Source: Sulfurimicrobium sp964384915 (GTDB taxonomy: Bacteria > Pseudomonadota > Gammaproteobacteria > Burkholderiales > Sulfuricellaceae). Taken from it: a DNA stretch of 64,000 nucleotides. The notes beneath the pieces were generated by a model. It was not told where the DNA came from and did not search any database. It saw only the letters and a list, made by a program, of their open reading frames with translations. The stretch lies in contig CAYLMA010000013.1 in NCBI GenBank assembly GCA_964384915.1, forward strand, positions 22,344 to 86,343, read 5' to 3'. Positions 35,050 to 43,381 of the stretch are shown one piece after another; positions within the stretch are counted from its first letter, which is position 1, and every line of letters begins with the position of its first letter. The position numbers and the translations under genes were made by a program.

Positions 35050-37125
35050 TCACGCTGTCCTGCCATAGCGTTCTGTCAGGAACTGCAGCGCCTGTTCCTT
35101 GGATTTGAAAATCTGCTCGGGAGGGATCACATCCGAGAGATAAGCGCGCTCCATCACGTCCAGCACCTGTTTCTTGAGGCCGCTCAGATAAAGCTTGACG
35201 CCAACCTGCTCCAGGCTCACGGCAAGGGCGCGGATCTTTTCCTCGCCGGAAACGTCGATCTCGTTGATGCTGCTGCCGATCACCAGGAAGGCCTTGGCTT
35301 TGGGAAAGCGCGCCAGCGCCTCCAGCACCATGTCCTCGAAGTAGTTGACGTTGACGAAGGTCAGCGCGCCATCGAAGCGCATCGGCACGAACTGCTCGCT
35401 GATGGGCTGCAGGCCATGCGTGTCCATGCCGGCGAGCACGCCGTCCGGATGCTGGCCGAGGATCTCGGCGCGCGGCCGCATGCGGCGCAGCAAGAACAGG
35501 GAGATGGCGGCCGCGGCGCCGAACATGATACCGATATCGAGATGGGGCGCGAAGGCCAGCGTGGCGACGAAAGTGATCAGCGCCGCGATGCCGTCATGGC
35601 CATGGGTCTGCCAGGCATGCCAAAGCGCCTTGAAGTTGATCAGCCCGGTCACCGCCAGCATGATCACCGCGGCCAGCACTGCCTGCGGCAGGTGATAGAG
35701 CAGGCCGGTCAGGAACAGCAGGGTGACCAGCACCAACAGCCCGGAGAGCACCGAAGACAGGCCGGTCATGGCGCCTGCATTGAGATTCACCGCCGAGCGC
35801 GAGAACGAGCCGCTGACTGGGAATGATTGCGTGAAGCTGCCGGCGATATTGGCAAGCCCCTGCCCTATCAACTCCTGGTTGGGATCGATGCGCGCACGGG
35901 TTTTGGCAGCCATGGCCTTGGAGATGGAGATGGCCTCCATGAAGCCCACCATCGAGATCACCAGGGCCGCGGAAATCAGGCTGACGATGCCGTTCCAGTC
36001 CAGGCGCGGCATGGACAGGCTGGGCAGGCCGGGCGGCACGGAGCCCACCACTTCCCCGCCGCTGCTCAGATGCAGGCCCTTGCCGTCGATCTTCTTGAGG
36101 CGCCAGCGCTTGCTTTCATCCGGCGCGGCCGCCGCCGGCAACAGGACCGTTTTACCCTCTGTTTCCTGCACCACGAATAGTTGCCGGCGCAGGGTCTGGA
36201 AGCGCGTCTTGTTTTCCTGCATGATCCTGCCGCGTTCGAGATCGGCGATCTCCAGCTCATACTCCAGGGTGGCAATCTCGGCGGCCTTTTGCTTGCCGCG
36301 CGCTTCGGCAAGGCGGGCGCGCTGCTCGGCCAGCGCGGCATCCATCGCGCCGATGAGGGAAAGGTTATCCCGGTATTCGCCGACCTGGTTGCGCACCTTC
36401 TCGTCCTGGAGGGTCTCCGGCGCCAGCTTGAGCTCGCTTTCGTAGCCGATCTGCCAGCTCACCACGGTGGTCAGTACCACGGCGACCAGCACGTTGGGCC
36501 ACTTGGGCAGAAACCGCTTCATCAGCAACATGAGGGCCAGCGCGGACAAGCCCATGAGCAGGGTCGGCCAGTGGGTGTCTCCGACCTGCCGCAGCACGCC
36601 GGCGATGTCAGTCAGGAAGCTGTCGCTGCGCGCCATCGGCACGCCGAGCAGCTTGTTCAACTGCGACAGCCCGATGACGATGGCGGCGGCGTTGGTGAAA
36701 CCGATGATGACCGGATGGGAAAGAAGATTGACGATGGCGCCGAGGCGGAAAATCCCGAGCGAAAGCTGGATCACGCCGACCAGGAAGGCAAGCAGGACAG
36801 CCAGGGCGATATAGCTCTCGGAACCGGGCTGAGCCAGCGAAGCCAGCGCGGACGCGGTCAGCAGGGCGACGACGGCCACCGGGCCGGTGGCCAACTGCTT
36901 GGACGAGCCCCACAGCGCGCCCACCAGGACCGGCAGAAAAGCCGCATACAGGCCGTAATAGGCCGGCATGCCGGCGAGCTGGGCATAGGCCATGGATTGC
37001 GGGATCAGCACCAGCGCCACGGTAATGCCGGCCAGGAGATCGGCGCGAATCTGGAGCCCGTTCATGGGGAACCAGCTCAGGAGTGGCAGCAACCGGTGCA
37101 GCAGGCTTTTGGGTGAGGAAATCAT
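35050..37125 (-). CDS. SulP-family (probable bicarbonate) transporter with a coiled-coil insertion
   Basis: 691 aa, about 130 longer than usual SulP proteins. The transmembrane core starts GLQIRADLLAGITVALVLIPQSMAYA-like and the C-terminal STAS domain (from about residue 570) is present. Residues about 225-360 insert a charged stretch, rich in Glu, Ala, Arg and Leu with heptad-like spacing (about 36045-36450), between a membrane helix and the usual loop GSVPPGLPSLSMP. Placed in the carboxysome operon before sbtA, it most likely imports bicarbonate like BicA; sulfate is the alternative. Confidence 0.88.
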   Translation of the reverse strand: MISSPKSLLHRLLPLLSWFPMNGLQIRADLLAGITVALVLIPQSMAYAQLAGMPAYYGLYAAFLPVLVGALWGSSKQLATGPVAVVALLTASALASLAQPGSESYIALAVLLAFLVGVIQLSLGIFRLGAIVNLLSHPVIIGFTNAAAIVIGLSQLNKLLGVPMARSDSFLTDIAGVLRQVGDTHWPTLLMGLSALALMLLMKRFLPKWPNVLVAVVLTTVVSWQIGYESELKLAPETLQDEKVRNQVGEYRDNLSLIGAMDAALAEQRARLAEARGKQKAAEIATLEYELEIADLERGRIMQENKTRFQTLRRQLFVVQETEGKTVLLPAAAAPDESKRWRLKKIDGKGLHLSSGGEVVGSVPPGLPSLSMPRLDWNGIVSLISAALVISMVGFMEAISISKAMAAKTRARIDPNQELIGQGLANIAGSFTQSFPVSGSFSRSAVNLNAGAMTGLSSVLSGLLVLVTLLFLTGLLYHLPQAVLAAVIMLAVTGLINFKALWHAWQTHGHDGIAALITFVATLAFAPHLDIGIMFGAAAAISLFLLRRMRPRAEILGQHPDGVLAGMDTHGLQPISEQFVPMRFDGALTFVNVNYFEDMVLEALARFPKAKAFLVIGSSINEIDVSGEEKIRALAVSLEQVGVKLYLSGLKKQVLDVMERAYLSDVIPPEQIFKSKEQALQFLTERYGRTA

Positions 37126-37146
37126 GGTTTCTGCATTGTCTTTCGT

Positions 37147-37443
37147 TCAGATAAAAATTCGATTTTGTCGGCATGAGGCTTGGAGGCAAGCCTCAGGCCA
37201 GGCGCCCTGGCACCGCAACCAGATGCGGAAGGCCCCCGCCAGGGTCAGCGCGAACACGGGCCACAGGCCATCGAAGATCGGGAACAGCGCCAGGGCGAAG
37301 AACATCAGCAGTGCGAACATTGCCGGCTCGTCGCCAATGGCCAGGCGTCCCCAGGGAGCGTTGCTTAAACGCGACCTGCAAGCGTGCTCGCGCCGCCCCG
37401 GCTGGGTAGCGGGCAAGCGCGGACACTCTCCGCCACGCATCAT
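37147..37443 (-). CDS. Small membrane protein coupled to cbbO
   Basis: 98 aa, not recognised. Arg- and Cys-rich ends flank one or two hydrophobic segments (ALLMFFALALFPIFDG and WPVFALTLAGAF). Its ATG overlaps the cbbO stop (ATGA at 37440-37443), and the SulP gene follows 21 bases later, so it is likely translated. A start at Met42 would leave a compact two-helix protein. Function unknown; position suggests a link to activase or uptake. Confidence 0.5.
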   Translation of the reverse strand: MMRGGECPRLPATQPGRREHACRSRLSNAPWGRLAIGDEPAMFALLMFFALALFPIFDGLWPVFALTLAGAFRIWLRCQGAWPEACLQASCRQNRIFI

Positions 37444-39776
37444 CGCGTCAGCCCCATGTACAGGGCCGGGAGCTTCTCAGGCAGGCGCGCCACGTGGTCG
37501 AGCACCATGTAGTTTTTCACGCCGAAGATGCGCGACACGTATTCGTCGGCGTAAGGGTCAAGGCTCACGCAGAAAGTGTGTATGCCGTTGCGGGCGAGCT
37601 CCTCCACCGCTTTCTTGGTGTCGTAGCGCAGGTATTGCGGGTCGCGCACGTCGTTGTCCGCCGGTTCGCCGTCGGTCAGCACCAGGATCAGCTTCTTGTG
37701 GCTTGGGCGCCGGTTAAGATGCGCGCCGGCATGGCGCAAGGCGGTGCCCATGCGCGTGGAAAGCTGGCCGGTCATCGCCGCCAGGCGCGCCTTGACCTTG
37801 TCGTCGTAAGGCGCGTCGAAGTCCTTGAAACGGTAGTACTCGACGTCGTGGCGCCCGTTGGAATCGAAACCATGGATCGCGAACGGATCGCCGATCTTGC
37901 CCATGGCGTCGGCCAACAAGGCCGTGGCCTCGCGCGCCAGGGAGAGCACGGTGGCCTCGCCATCGGCATCCCGGACCTTGTCGTTGGTGGATTCGGACAG
38001 GTCGATCAAGAGCACCACCGACAGGTCGCGGATCTGCAAACGGGTGCGGATGCCGATGCGCGTATCCGGCTGCACGCCCATGCGGATATCGACCAGGGCG
38101 CGGATCGCCGCATTCAGGTCGATCTCGTCGCCGTCCTCCACCTTGCGCTGGCGCACCACGCCCTGCGGCTGCAATGCTTCGATCAGGAATTTGAGCCTGC
38201 GCACCAGCGGCTTGTGCTTTTCCACCACGGCGTCTATCACGGCGGGATCGCCGGACTTCGGGCGCTTTTCCAGCAGCGTTGCCCAGTTCGGTCGCTCGAG
38301 CTGTGTCTGGTAGTCCCACTCATGGTAATGGATGGGCGAGGAAATCGGCGCCTTGCCTTCTTTTTCGTTGAAGGTGGTGCCATCGTCATCGTACAGTTCG
38401 GTTTCCAGCACCCAGATTTCCTGGGCATCGTCGCCGGCGGTCTCGACATCAAGGCCGTTGATCATCTCCATCAGGCTGACGTACTTGCGCACCTGCGCCG
38501 TCTGTCCGGGCAACAGAACCGTATCGCCGGCATCCTCGGGCGCTTCCCAGAGATGGCGATTGTCGTCGCGATAGGGATTGGAAGGCCGGTCGCTACGCGC
38601 ACTGAACGGGATTGCCAGCACACGGGCCTGTTCGGCCAGGGCCAAACCGATCTCGCGTGCCAGGCCCGGATCGGCAAGCCGCGACGATGCAGCGGCAAAA
38701 GCGTCGCGCGCCATGGAAACCAGTGGATGCGCGTCGTAATTGTTTTCGTCGAGCAAGGCACGGGCGATGCGGTCCAGGATCGGGCCGAGGCTGGCGTCCT
38801 GCGCGGGGTCAGCCGGCAACAGGCTGAGCCAGAGCTGCTTCAGGCCGGGGAACCTGCGCACGGCAAGCGCTTCGACACGGGCATCCTCGACCACATTGAT
38901 CAACGCGCGCTGCAGCATGTCGGTATGCTCGGCCTCCGGGTCGAGGCGGGAATGCGCCATATGTGCAGCGGCGTGCGCGGCGGCGGCACGGTAGACCTCA
39001 AGGCCGTGCACCACCTCTCCACCTTCCGGCGCATAGTCGTCGTACGCGTCCGGCAGGTGGATGAAATAATGTTCAATATAGGGCTGATAGCCTTCACGGC
39101 TCTCGTAATCACCCGAGGTGGGGCGCAGGAAAAAGTCGCGGCCCCACAATGCGCGCAAGTACATGATCAGGCGGCGCTGCACGTCGACGAACAACACGCC
39201 GCGCTGTTCCTTCTTCATCACCGCCAGGGCATCATCGCTCTCCAGGCCGAAGTACAGCGTCTGCGCGGCGAAATCGGTGCGATGCGCCGACGCCCCCCAC
39301 ATCGCCCAGCGCCGGAGGCCGCCCAGGGTAAGGTGGGCAAGCAGCACGTCGAGCCGCTCCAGCATTGGCCGGATTGCGCGCGGCGCCTGCGCCAGCAGGT
39401 TGTCGAGCAGGCCGAGATATCCCTTGAACAGCTCCAGTTCGCCCAGGCGCGCGGCCGCCGTCGGCGCTGTCGAAAACAGCAGGACAAGCACGCCGGCGCT
39501 GGTTTTGGAATACATCTTGATCGCTGTCGAGAGCAGTTCCGGCACGGCCTGTTCGCCGATTTCCTTGGCAACCTGGGGCGCAGCCTCGATGAACGAGACC
39601 ACCAGGTCTGTGCCACGCCCGAGCGCCTTCAGGCCGGCAGCTCCGCGAATATAAGCTTCCAGTCCACGCGAACTGAATACCCGGGCGGCATCATGCCAGG
39701 TGGCTTCCAGCACCTCCCCGGCATGTTCGCCCAGCTCGTCGAGGACGTCCTGGTAATCGGCCAATTGGATCGACAT
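37440..39776 (-). CDS. cbbO: RubisCO activase adaptor CbbO
   Basis: 778-aa partner of CbbQ. The N-terminal part is specific to CbbO; the C-terminal 200 residues form a von Willebrand factor A domain with the MIDAS start LLIDLSESTND near residue 590 and VLTDGEPADNDV later. CbbO binds RubisCO through this domain and couples it to the CbbQ hexamer. It lies between mcdB and the small membrane protein, about 4 kb from cbbQ. Confidence 0.95.
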   Translation of the reverse strand: MSIQLADYQDVLDELGEHAGEVLEATWHDAARVFSSRGLEAYIRGAAGLKALGRGTDLVVSFIEAAPQVAKEIGEQAVPELLSTAIKMYSKTSAGVLVLLFSTAPTAAARLGELELFKGYLGLLDNLLAQAPRAIRPMLERLDVLLAHLTLGGLRRWAMWGASAHRTDFAAQTLYFGLESDDALAVMKKEQRGVLFVDVQRRLIMYLRALWGRDFFLRPTSGDYESREGYQPYIEHYFIHLPDAYDDYAPEGGEVVHGLEVYRAAAAHAAAHMAHSRLDPEAEHTDMLQRALINVVEDARVEALAVRRFPGLKQLWLSLLPADPAQDASLGPILDRIARALLDENNYDAHPLVSMARDAFAAASSRLADPGLAREIGLALAEQARVLAIPFSARSDRPSNPYRDDNRHLWEAPEDAGDTVLLPGQTAQVRKYVSLMEMINGLDVETAGDDAQEIWVLETELYDDDGTTFNEKEGKAPISSPIHYHEWDYQTQLERPNWATLLEKRPKSGDPAVIDAVVEKHKPLVRRLKFLIEALQPQGVVRQRKVEDGDEIDLNAAIRALVDIRMGVQPDTRIGIRTRLQIRDLSVVLLIDLSESTNDKVRDADGEATVLSLAREATALLADAMGKIGDPFAIHGFDSNGRHDVEYYRFKDFDAPYDDKVKARLAAMTGQLSTRMGTALRHAGAHLNRRPSHKKLILVLTDGEPADNDVRDPQYLRYDTKKAVEELARNGIHTFCVSLDPYADEYVSRIFGVKNYMVLDHVARLPEKLPALYMGLTR

Positions 39777-39799
39777 AAGTGTGCTCCGGGAAAATCTGC

Positions 39800-40033
39800 T
39801 TAATCCGGCCAGACACGTTTTGCAGGCTGGATGTAATGCGCATCACTGCCGGCAGTCTTGGGCTTCGAAGCGGCCGTGGGCGTTTTTTTTGCATCGGGCT
39901 CAGGCTTGGAAACCAGGGCAACCTCGGGTTCAGTTGGCTCTGGCTTAGCCATGGGGCTCGTCTTGGTAGCAGGCGCCTTGCGCTGGTTTGCTGGTTTGAT
40001 GCTGGCAGTCAACTTGTCTTCTAGTTTGCTCAT
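39800..40033 (-). CDS. mcdB: Carboxysome positioning protein McdB
   Basis: 77 aa, intrinsically disordered by composition (Lys, Pro, Ala, Thr, Glu). It ends PAKRVWPD; a conserved C-terminal Trp is a hallmark I recall for McdB proteins of alpha-carboxysome hosts. Its ATG overlaps the mcdA stop (40030-40033). McdB links carboxysomes to the McdA ATPase gradient on the nucleoid. Confidence 0.85.
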   Translation of the reverse strand: MSKLEDKLTASIKPANQRKAPATKTSPMAKPEPTEPEVALVSKPEPDAKKTPTAASKPKTAGSDAHYIQPAKRVWPD

Positions 40034-40662
40034 GGTTTCAATACCTCTTCAATCACCTGATCGATTTCCCGCACCGCGTCGCGGCCACGGGCACCCATTT
40101 GATAGACGCTCACCCCTTCCACCGCCGCCGTCCGGAAAGCAGCCCGGCGACGCACTACACACTTAAGGGCTGGCACATCCAGTCTGGACAGCGCCTCGGA
40201 CATGGCGCGCGAGAGGGCACTGGATGGCTCCGCCTGGTTGACCAGCAGCCAGGCCTTGAGACCGGGGTTGCTCTCCCGCGCCTGCCGCACCGCTTCTACC
40301 GTCTCCGCACAGGCCCACAAGTCAAGGGGCGATGGCAGCACCGGAATCAACACCGTGTCAACCTGATGCAATATCCGGAAGGTGATGGCCATATCCAGTG
40401 ATGGCGGGCAATCCACTACCACCCGATGATGCATCCGGGCGGCGCGGGCCACCGTCTCATGCGGAGATTCGCCTCCGGCCAGCACCTCGGGCAAACCATC
40501 GCCGCTGGCCCATGCTGCCCAGTGACACAGTGCGCCCTGGGGGTCGACATCCACCAGCCCGACGCTGTCTAGCCGCGCCAGCCCGGCTGCCAGATTCAGT
40601 GCCAGCGTGGATTTTCCGCAGCCGCCCTTGAGGTTGGCCAAGGCAATGAGACGGCCAGCCAT
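40030..40662 (-). CDS. mcdA: ParA-type carboxysome positioning ATPase McdA
   Basis: 210-aa deviant Walker ATPase. The P-loop is NLKGGCGKST, with the signature Lys of ParA proteins; VDVDPQGAL and VVDCPPSLD follow. McdA binds DNA non-specifically and spreads carboxysomes along the nucleoid with McdB. Next to mcdB and the shell genes, this is the carboxysome form rather than a plasmid partition gene. Confidence 0.93.
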   Translation of the reverse strand: MAGRLIALANLKGGCGKSTLALNLAAGLARLDSVGLVDVDPQGALCHWAAWASGDGLPEVLAGGESPHETVARAARMHHRVVVDCPPSLDMAITFRILHQVDTVLIPVLPSPLDLWACAETVEAVRQARESNPGLKAWLLVNQAEPSSALSRAMSEALSRLDVPALKCVVRRRAAFRTAAVEGVSVYQMGARGRDAVREIDQVIEEVLKP

Positions 40663-40674
40663 CGTCTTGTTCCT

Positions 40675-40953
40675 TCAGCCTGCCGGCTGAGCAGAAAGGC
40701 TTTCTGCGAGCGCATCCACCTGCACGGCGAAGGCATACTGGACAGGGCCAAGCTCACCGTCCTGCGGCGCAACGCTTACGTTGACGTGGGTTTTTCCAAA
40801 GTTCAGATCCGGAAAATAACCGCTAGTCTCTGAAAGCTGCGTCAGGAGATCGAGAAACATGCGCGTCTCGGCATAGGCGGAAAAATCGTAACGGCGCTGG
40901 ATCAAAGCCGGTTTCTTCTGCACCTTCCAATCCTTGGGGGCTTGCTCAGACAT
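40675..40953 (-). CDS. Alpha-carboxysome RubisCO assembly factor acRAF (pterin dehydratase-like)
   Basis: 92-aa protein of the pterin-4a-carbinolamine dehydratase fold: RYDFSAYAETRMFLDLL and YFPDLNFGKTHVNVSV. In alpha-carboxysome operons this divergent paralogue is a RubisCO assembly chaperone. The dehydratase catalytic His residues are mostly absent (only THVNV kept). Its start overlaps the ferritin-like gene by 8 bases. Confidence 0.9.
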   Translation of the reverse strand: MSEQAPKDWKVQKKPALIQRRYDFSAYAETRMFLDLLTQLSETSGYFPDLNFGKTHVNVSVAPQDGELGPVQYAFAVQVDALAESLSAQPAG

Positions 40954-41395
40954 TTGACTTCTCCTTCTCCGTCAACTCGTTCAACATGCGCTGGATCTCT
41001 TCGTAGTGGCCTTGTTCATCCGCCAGCAGCTCACCAAAGAGTTGGCTGGAAGCCGGGTCGCGTAGACGCTCGGCCAGGCGCATGGCTTCGTCATAGAGGT
41101 GCACGGCTTCCAGTTCCAGTTGCCCGTCCAGCACCAGCATCTCGCGCAGGCTCCGGCCCGGCCGCACCGCCTTGAGGCGGGTTGCATTGGGAGCCAGGCC
41201 CAGCGTCAACATGTGGCGGATGATCATGCCGGCATGCCCCAGTTCCTCATTGGCTTCCTTGCGGAAATAAACCGCTTTTTCGCCCCATCCCCACAACTCG
41301 CATAGATGAGCCTGAGTGAGGTATTGCTGCACCACGCTCATCTCGTGAGTCAGTGCATCCGTCAGAAAACCGGCCAGACGCGGATTCGCTAGCAT
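40946..41395 (-). CDS. Bacterioferritin-like four-helix protein of the carboxysome operon
   Basis: 149 aa with ferritin-like repeats. Candidate diiron ligands are in ALTHEMSVVQQY, EANEELGHAGM, LELEAVHLYDEA and ADEQGHYEE. A gene of this family is a regular member of alpha-carboxysome operons; its function there is unknown. Start ATG 41395 has AAAGGAGG upstream. Confidence 0.88.
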   Translation of the reverse strand: MLANPRLAGFLTDALTHEMSVVQQYLTQAHLCELWGWGEKAVYFRKEANEELGHAGMIIRHMLTLGLAPNATRLKAVRPGRSLREMLVLDGQLELEAVHLYDEAMRLAERLRDPASSQLFGELLADEQGHYEEIQRMLNELTEKEKSNV

Positions 41396-41406
41396 CACAC
41401 CCTCCT

Positions 41407-41742
41407 TTAGCTGCGCTTCGCGACCTCGCTGTCACGACCGCCGCCAGAGCCTTGAGGTGTTGCCGGCAGCACGTTCTCAACTTCAGAATGGACGCGGGCA
41501 ATGATGTGTGCCGCAACCAGTCCGTCGCCCACGCGTTCACAAGCATCCGCCCCAGCGCGCACCGCAGCATTGACTGCGCCGGTCTCGCCGCGCACCATCA
41601 CGGCCACATAACCGCCGCCAACGAATTCACGGCCCACCAGGCGCACTTCCGCTGCCTTGGTCATGGCGTCGGCGGCCTCGATAGCCGGCACCAAGCCACG
41701 TGTTTCAATCATTCCCAAGGCGATACCTGAGATAGCTGCCAT
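41407..41742 (-). CDS. csoS1B: Carboxysome shell hexamer CsoS1, extended (CsoS1B-like)
   Basis: 111-aa BMC-domain protein. The core is nearly identical to the other three copies; a C-terminal tail of about 15 residues (TPQGSGGGRDSEVAKRS) distinguishes it, as in CsoS1B of Halothiobacillus. It has Ala where the others have Thr in GGGYVAVMV. ATG 41742 is chosen because AAGGAG is spaced 7 bases from it, while the ATG at 41748 is too close. Confidence 0.93.
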   Translation of the reverse strand: MAAISGIALGMIETRGLVPAIEAADAMTKAAEVRLVGREFVGGGYVAVMVRGETGAVNAAVRAGADACERVGDGLVAAHIIARVHSEVENVLPATPQGSGGGRDSEVAKRS

Positions 41743-41816
41743 TTTCATACTCCTTGCAATGTCATTTGTTGATTGGTGTCCAGCGCCACGCCGCGCACCA
41801 CGGATCAAGCATCCGA

Positions 41817-42101
41817 TTACTTGGACAGGATGCCTTCAACTTCAGAATGAACGCGGGCGATGATGTGCGCTGCGACCAGTCCGTCGCCTACACGCTCACA
41901 AGCATCTGCACCGGCGCGCACTGCTGCGTTCACCGCGCCGGTTTCACCGCGCACCATCACGGTGACATAACCGCCACCAACGAACTCACGTCCAACCAGA
42001 CGAACTTCCGCCGCCTTGGTCATGGCATCGGCTGCTTCAATCGCAGGCACCAAACCACGCGTCTCGATCATGCCCAATGCAATTCCGGTAATTTCACTCA
42101 T
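41817..42101 (-). CDS. csoS1: Carboxysome shell hexamer CsoS1 (copy 2)
   Basis: 94-aa BMC-H protein; hexamers tile the shell facets and their pores pass bicarbonate and RuBP. Start MSEITGIALG at 42101 has AAGGAG seven bases upstream. It differs from the neighbours mainly at the two ends (ends EGILSK). Confidence 0.95.
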   Translation of the reverse strand: MSEITGIALGMIETRGLVPAIEAADAMTKAAEVRLVGREFVGGGYVTVMVRGETGAVNAAVRAGADACERVGDGLVAAHIIARVHSEVEGILSK

Positions 42102-42167
42102 TTCTTTCTCCTTGCTTATCAAGATTCATGGCGCGACGAATAGCCGCCGTCACCGATTTATTACGCT

Positions 42168-42464
42168 TTAGGCTTCAACAGCCTTGGGCAGAATGTTTTC
42201 CACTTCAGAGTGCACGCGGGCAATAATGTGAGCAGCAACAAGCCCGTCACCCACACGCTCGCACGCATCGGAACCGGCGCGGACTGCTGCGTTCACAGCA
42301 CCTGTCTCGCCGCGCACCATCACGGTGACATAACCGCCGCCAACGAACTCACGTCCAATCAGGCGTACTTCCGCCGCCTTGGTCATGGCATCAGCCGCTT
42401 CAATCGCCGGTACCAAACCACGGGTTTCGATCATGCCCAATGCAATTCCAGTTACACTTGCCAT
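42168..42464 (-). CDS. csoS1: Carboxysome shell hexamer CsoS1 (copy 3)
   Basis: 98-aa BMC-H protein, MASVTGIALG start, ending ILPKAVEA. It alone has RLIGREF and AGSDACER in place of RLVGREF and AGADACER. Preceded by AAGGAGT. Confidence 0.95.
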   Translation of the reverse strand: MASVTGIALGMIETRGLVPAIEAADAMTKAAEVRLIGREFVGGGYVTVMVRGETGAVNAAVRAGSDACERVGDGLVAAHIIARVHSEVENILPKAVEA

Positions 42465-42514
42465 TTTTAGTACTCCTTGCTTAATTCAGTTGATAGGATG
42501 AATTTAAAACTTTC

Positions 42515-42811
42515 TTACTTTGCGGAACCGCCAGGCAGGATGCCTTCCACTTCGCTGTGGACACGCGCGATGATGTGCGCTGCCACCAGACCGTCGCCAA
42601 CACGCTCGCAGGCATCGGCCCCGGCGCGAACCGCCGCATTCACCGCGCCGGTCTCGCCGCGCACCATCACGGTGACATAACCGCCACCGACGAATTCACG
42701 GCCTACCAGGCGAACTTCCGCCGCTTTGGTCATGGCATCGGCCGCTTCAATCGCCGGCACCAAGCCGCGGGTTTCAATCATGCCCAATGCAATTCCATGT
42801 ACGTTTGCCAT
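42515..42811 (-). CDS. csoS1: Carboxysome shell hexamer CsoS1 (copy 4)
   Basis: 98-aa BMC-H protein, MANVHGIALG start, ending ILPGGSAK. First of the four tandem csoS1 genes in transcription order, after csoS4B. Preceded by AAAGGAGT. Confidence 0.95.
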   Translation of the reverse strand: MANVHGIALGMIETRGLVPAIEAADAMTKAAEVRLVGREFVGGGYVTVMVRGETGAVNAAVRAGADACERVGDGLVAAHIIARVHSEVEGILPGGSAK

Positions 42812-42861
42812 ATTCAGAACTCCTTTTGAGTTAATAAACCTGCGTTAAAAATTGCCACTTG

Positions 42862-43128
42862 CTACTTTTCAGCCTGGGTGTCTTCTGCATCCCAGTGGTC
42901 GATAATGCCGGCGATGGTCAGGTCCGTAAGCACCTTGACATCCCCTGCGGCGTACCGGGCGGCAGAACCGCTCACGGTGAAGACCCACTTGCCCGGCGGC
43001 ACACCCACCGGATCACAGGCCACGCTCAGTGCGCCCTTCGCATCCACGAGGACGCGCAAGGACATGTTCTTCAGCCCTGGCGCGCGCTGAGTTGCCACCA
43101 GATCAGATTCCACGCGCATGATTTCCAT
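42862..43128 (-). CDS. csoS4B: Carboxysome shell vertex pentamer CsoS4B
   Basis: 88-aa BMC-P protein that caps shell vertices. Blocks DPVGVPPGKWVFTVSGSAAR and DLTIAGIIDHW are typical. It starts one base after csoS4A stops, so the two pentamers are probably made together. Confidence 0.95.
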   Translation of the reverse strand: MEIMRVESDLVATQRAPGLKNMSLRVLVDAKGALSVACDPVGVPPGKWVFTVSGSAARYAAGDVKVLTDLTIAGIIDHWDAEDTQAEK

Positions 43129-43129
43129 A

Positions 43130-43381
43130 TCACTCTGACTTCCAGTGGTCGATGATGCCGACGATGGTCAGATCCGACGGAAATTCCTTGCTGCCGGCCG
43201 CCTCACGCGCCGCCGATGAACCGACGCAAATCACCCAGTCGCCTGGAATGCAGCCAATCGCATCGACCGCCACCTGGCGCGCCCCGCCCGCTTTCTCGCG
43301 CACCACCAGCAGGGGCCGGTGACCGAGATCGGCGATGCGGTTGGAAGACACCAGCGTCTTTTCCACTTGCATGATTTTCAT
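43130..43381 (-). CDS. csoS4A: Carboxysome shell vertex pentamer CsoS4A
   Basis: 83-aa BMC-P protein: MKIMQVEKTLVSSNRIADLG start, GCIPGDWVICVGSSAAREAAG and TIVGIIDHW. Its ATG overlaps the csoSCA stop (43378-43381). Confidence 0.95.
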   Translation of the reverse strand: MKIMQVEKTLVSSNRIADLGHRPLLVVREKAGGARQVAVDAIGCIPGDWVICVGSSAAREAAGSKEFPSDLTIVGIIDHWKSE

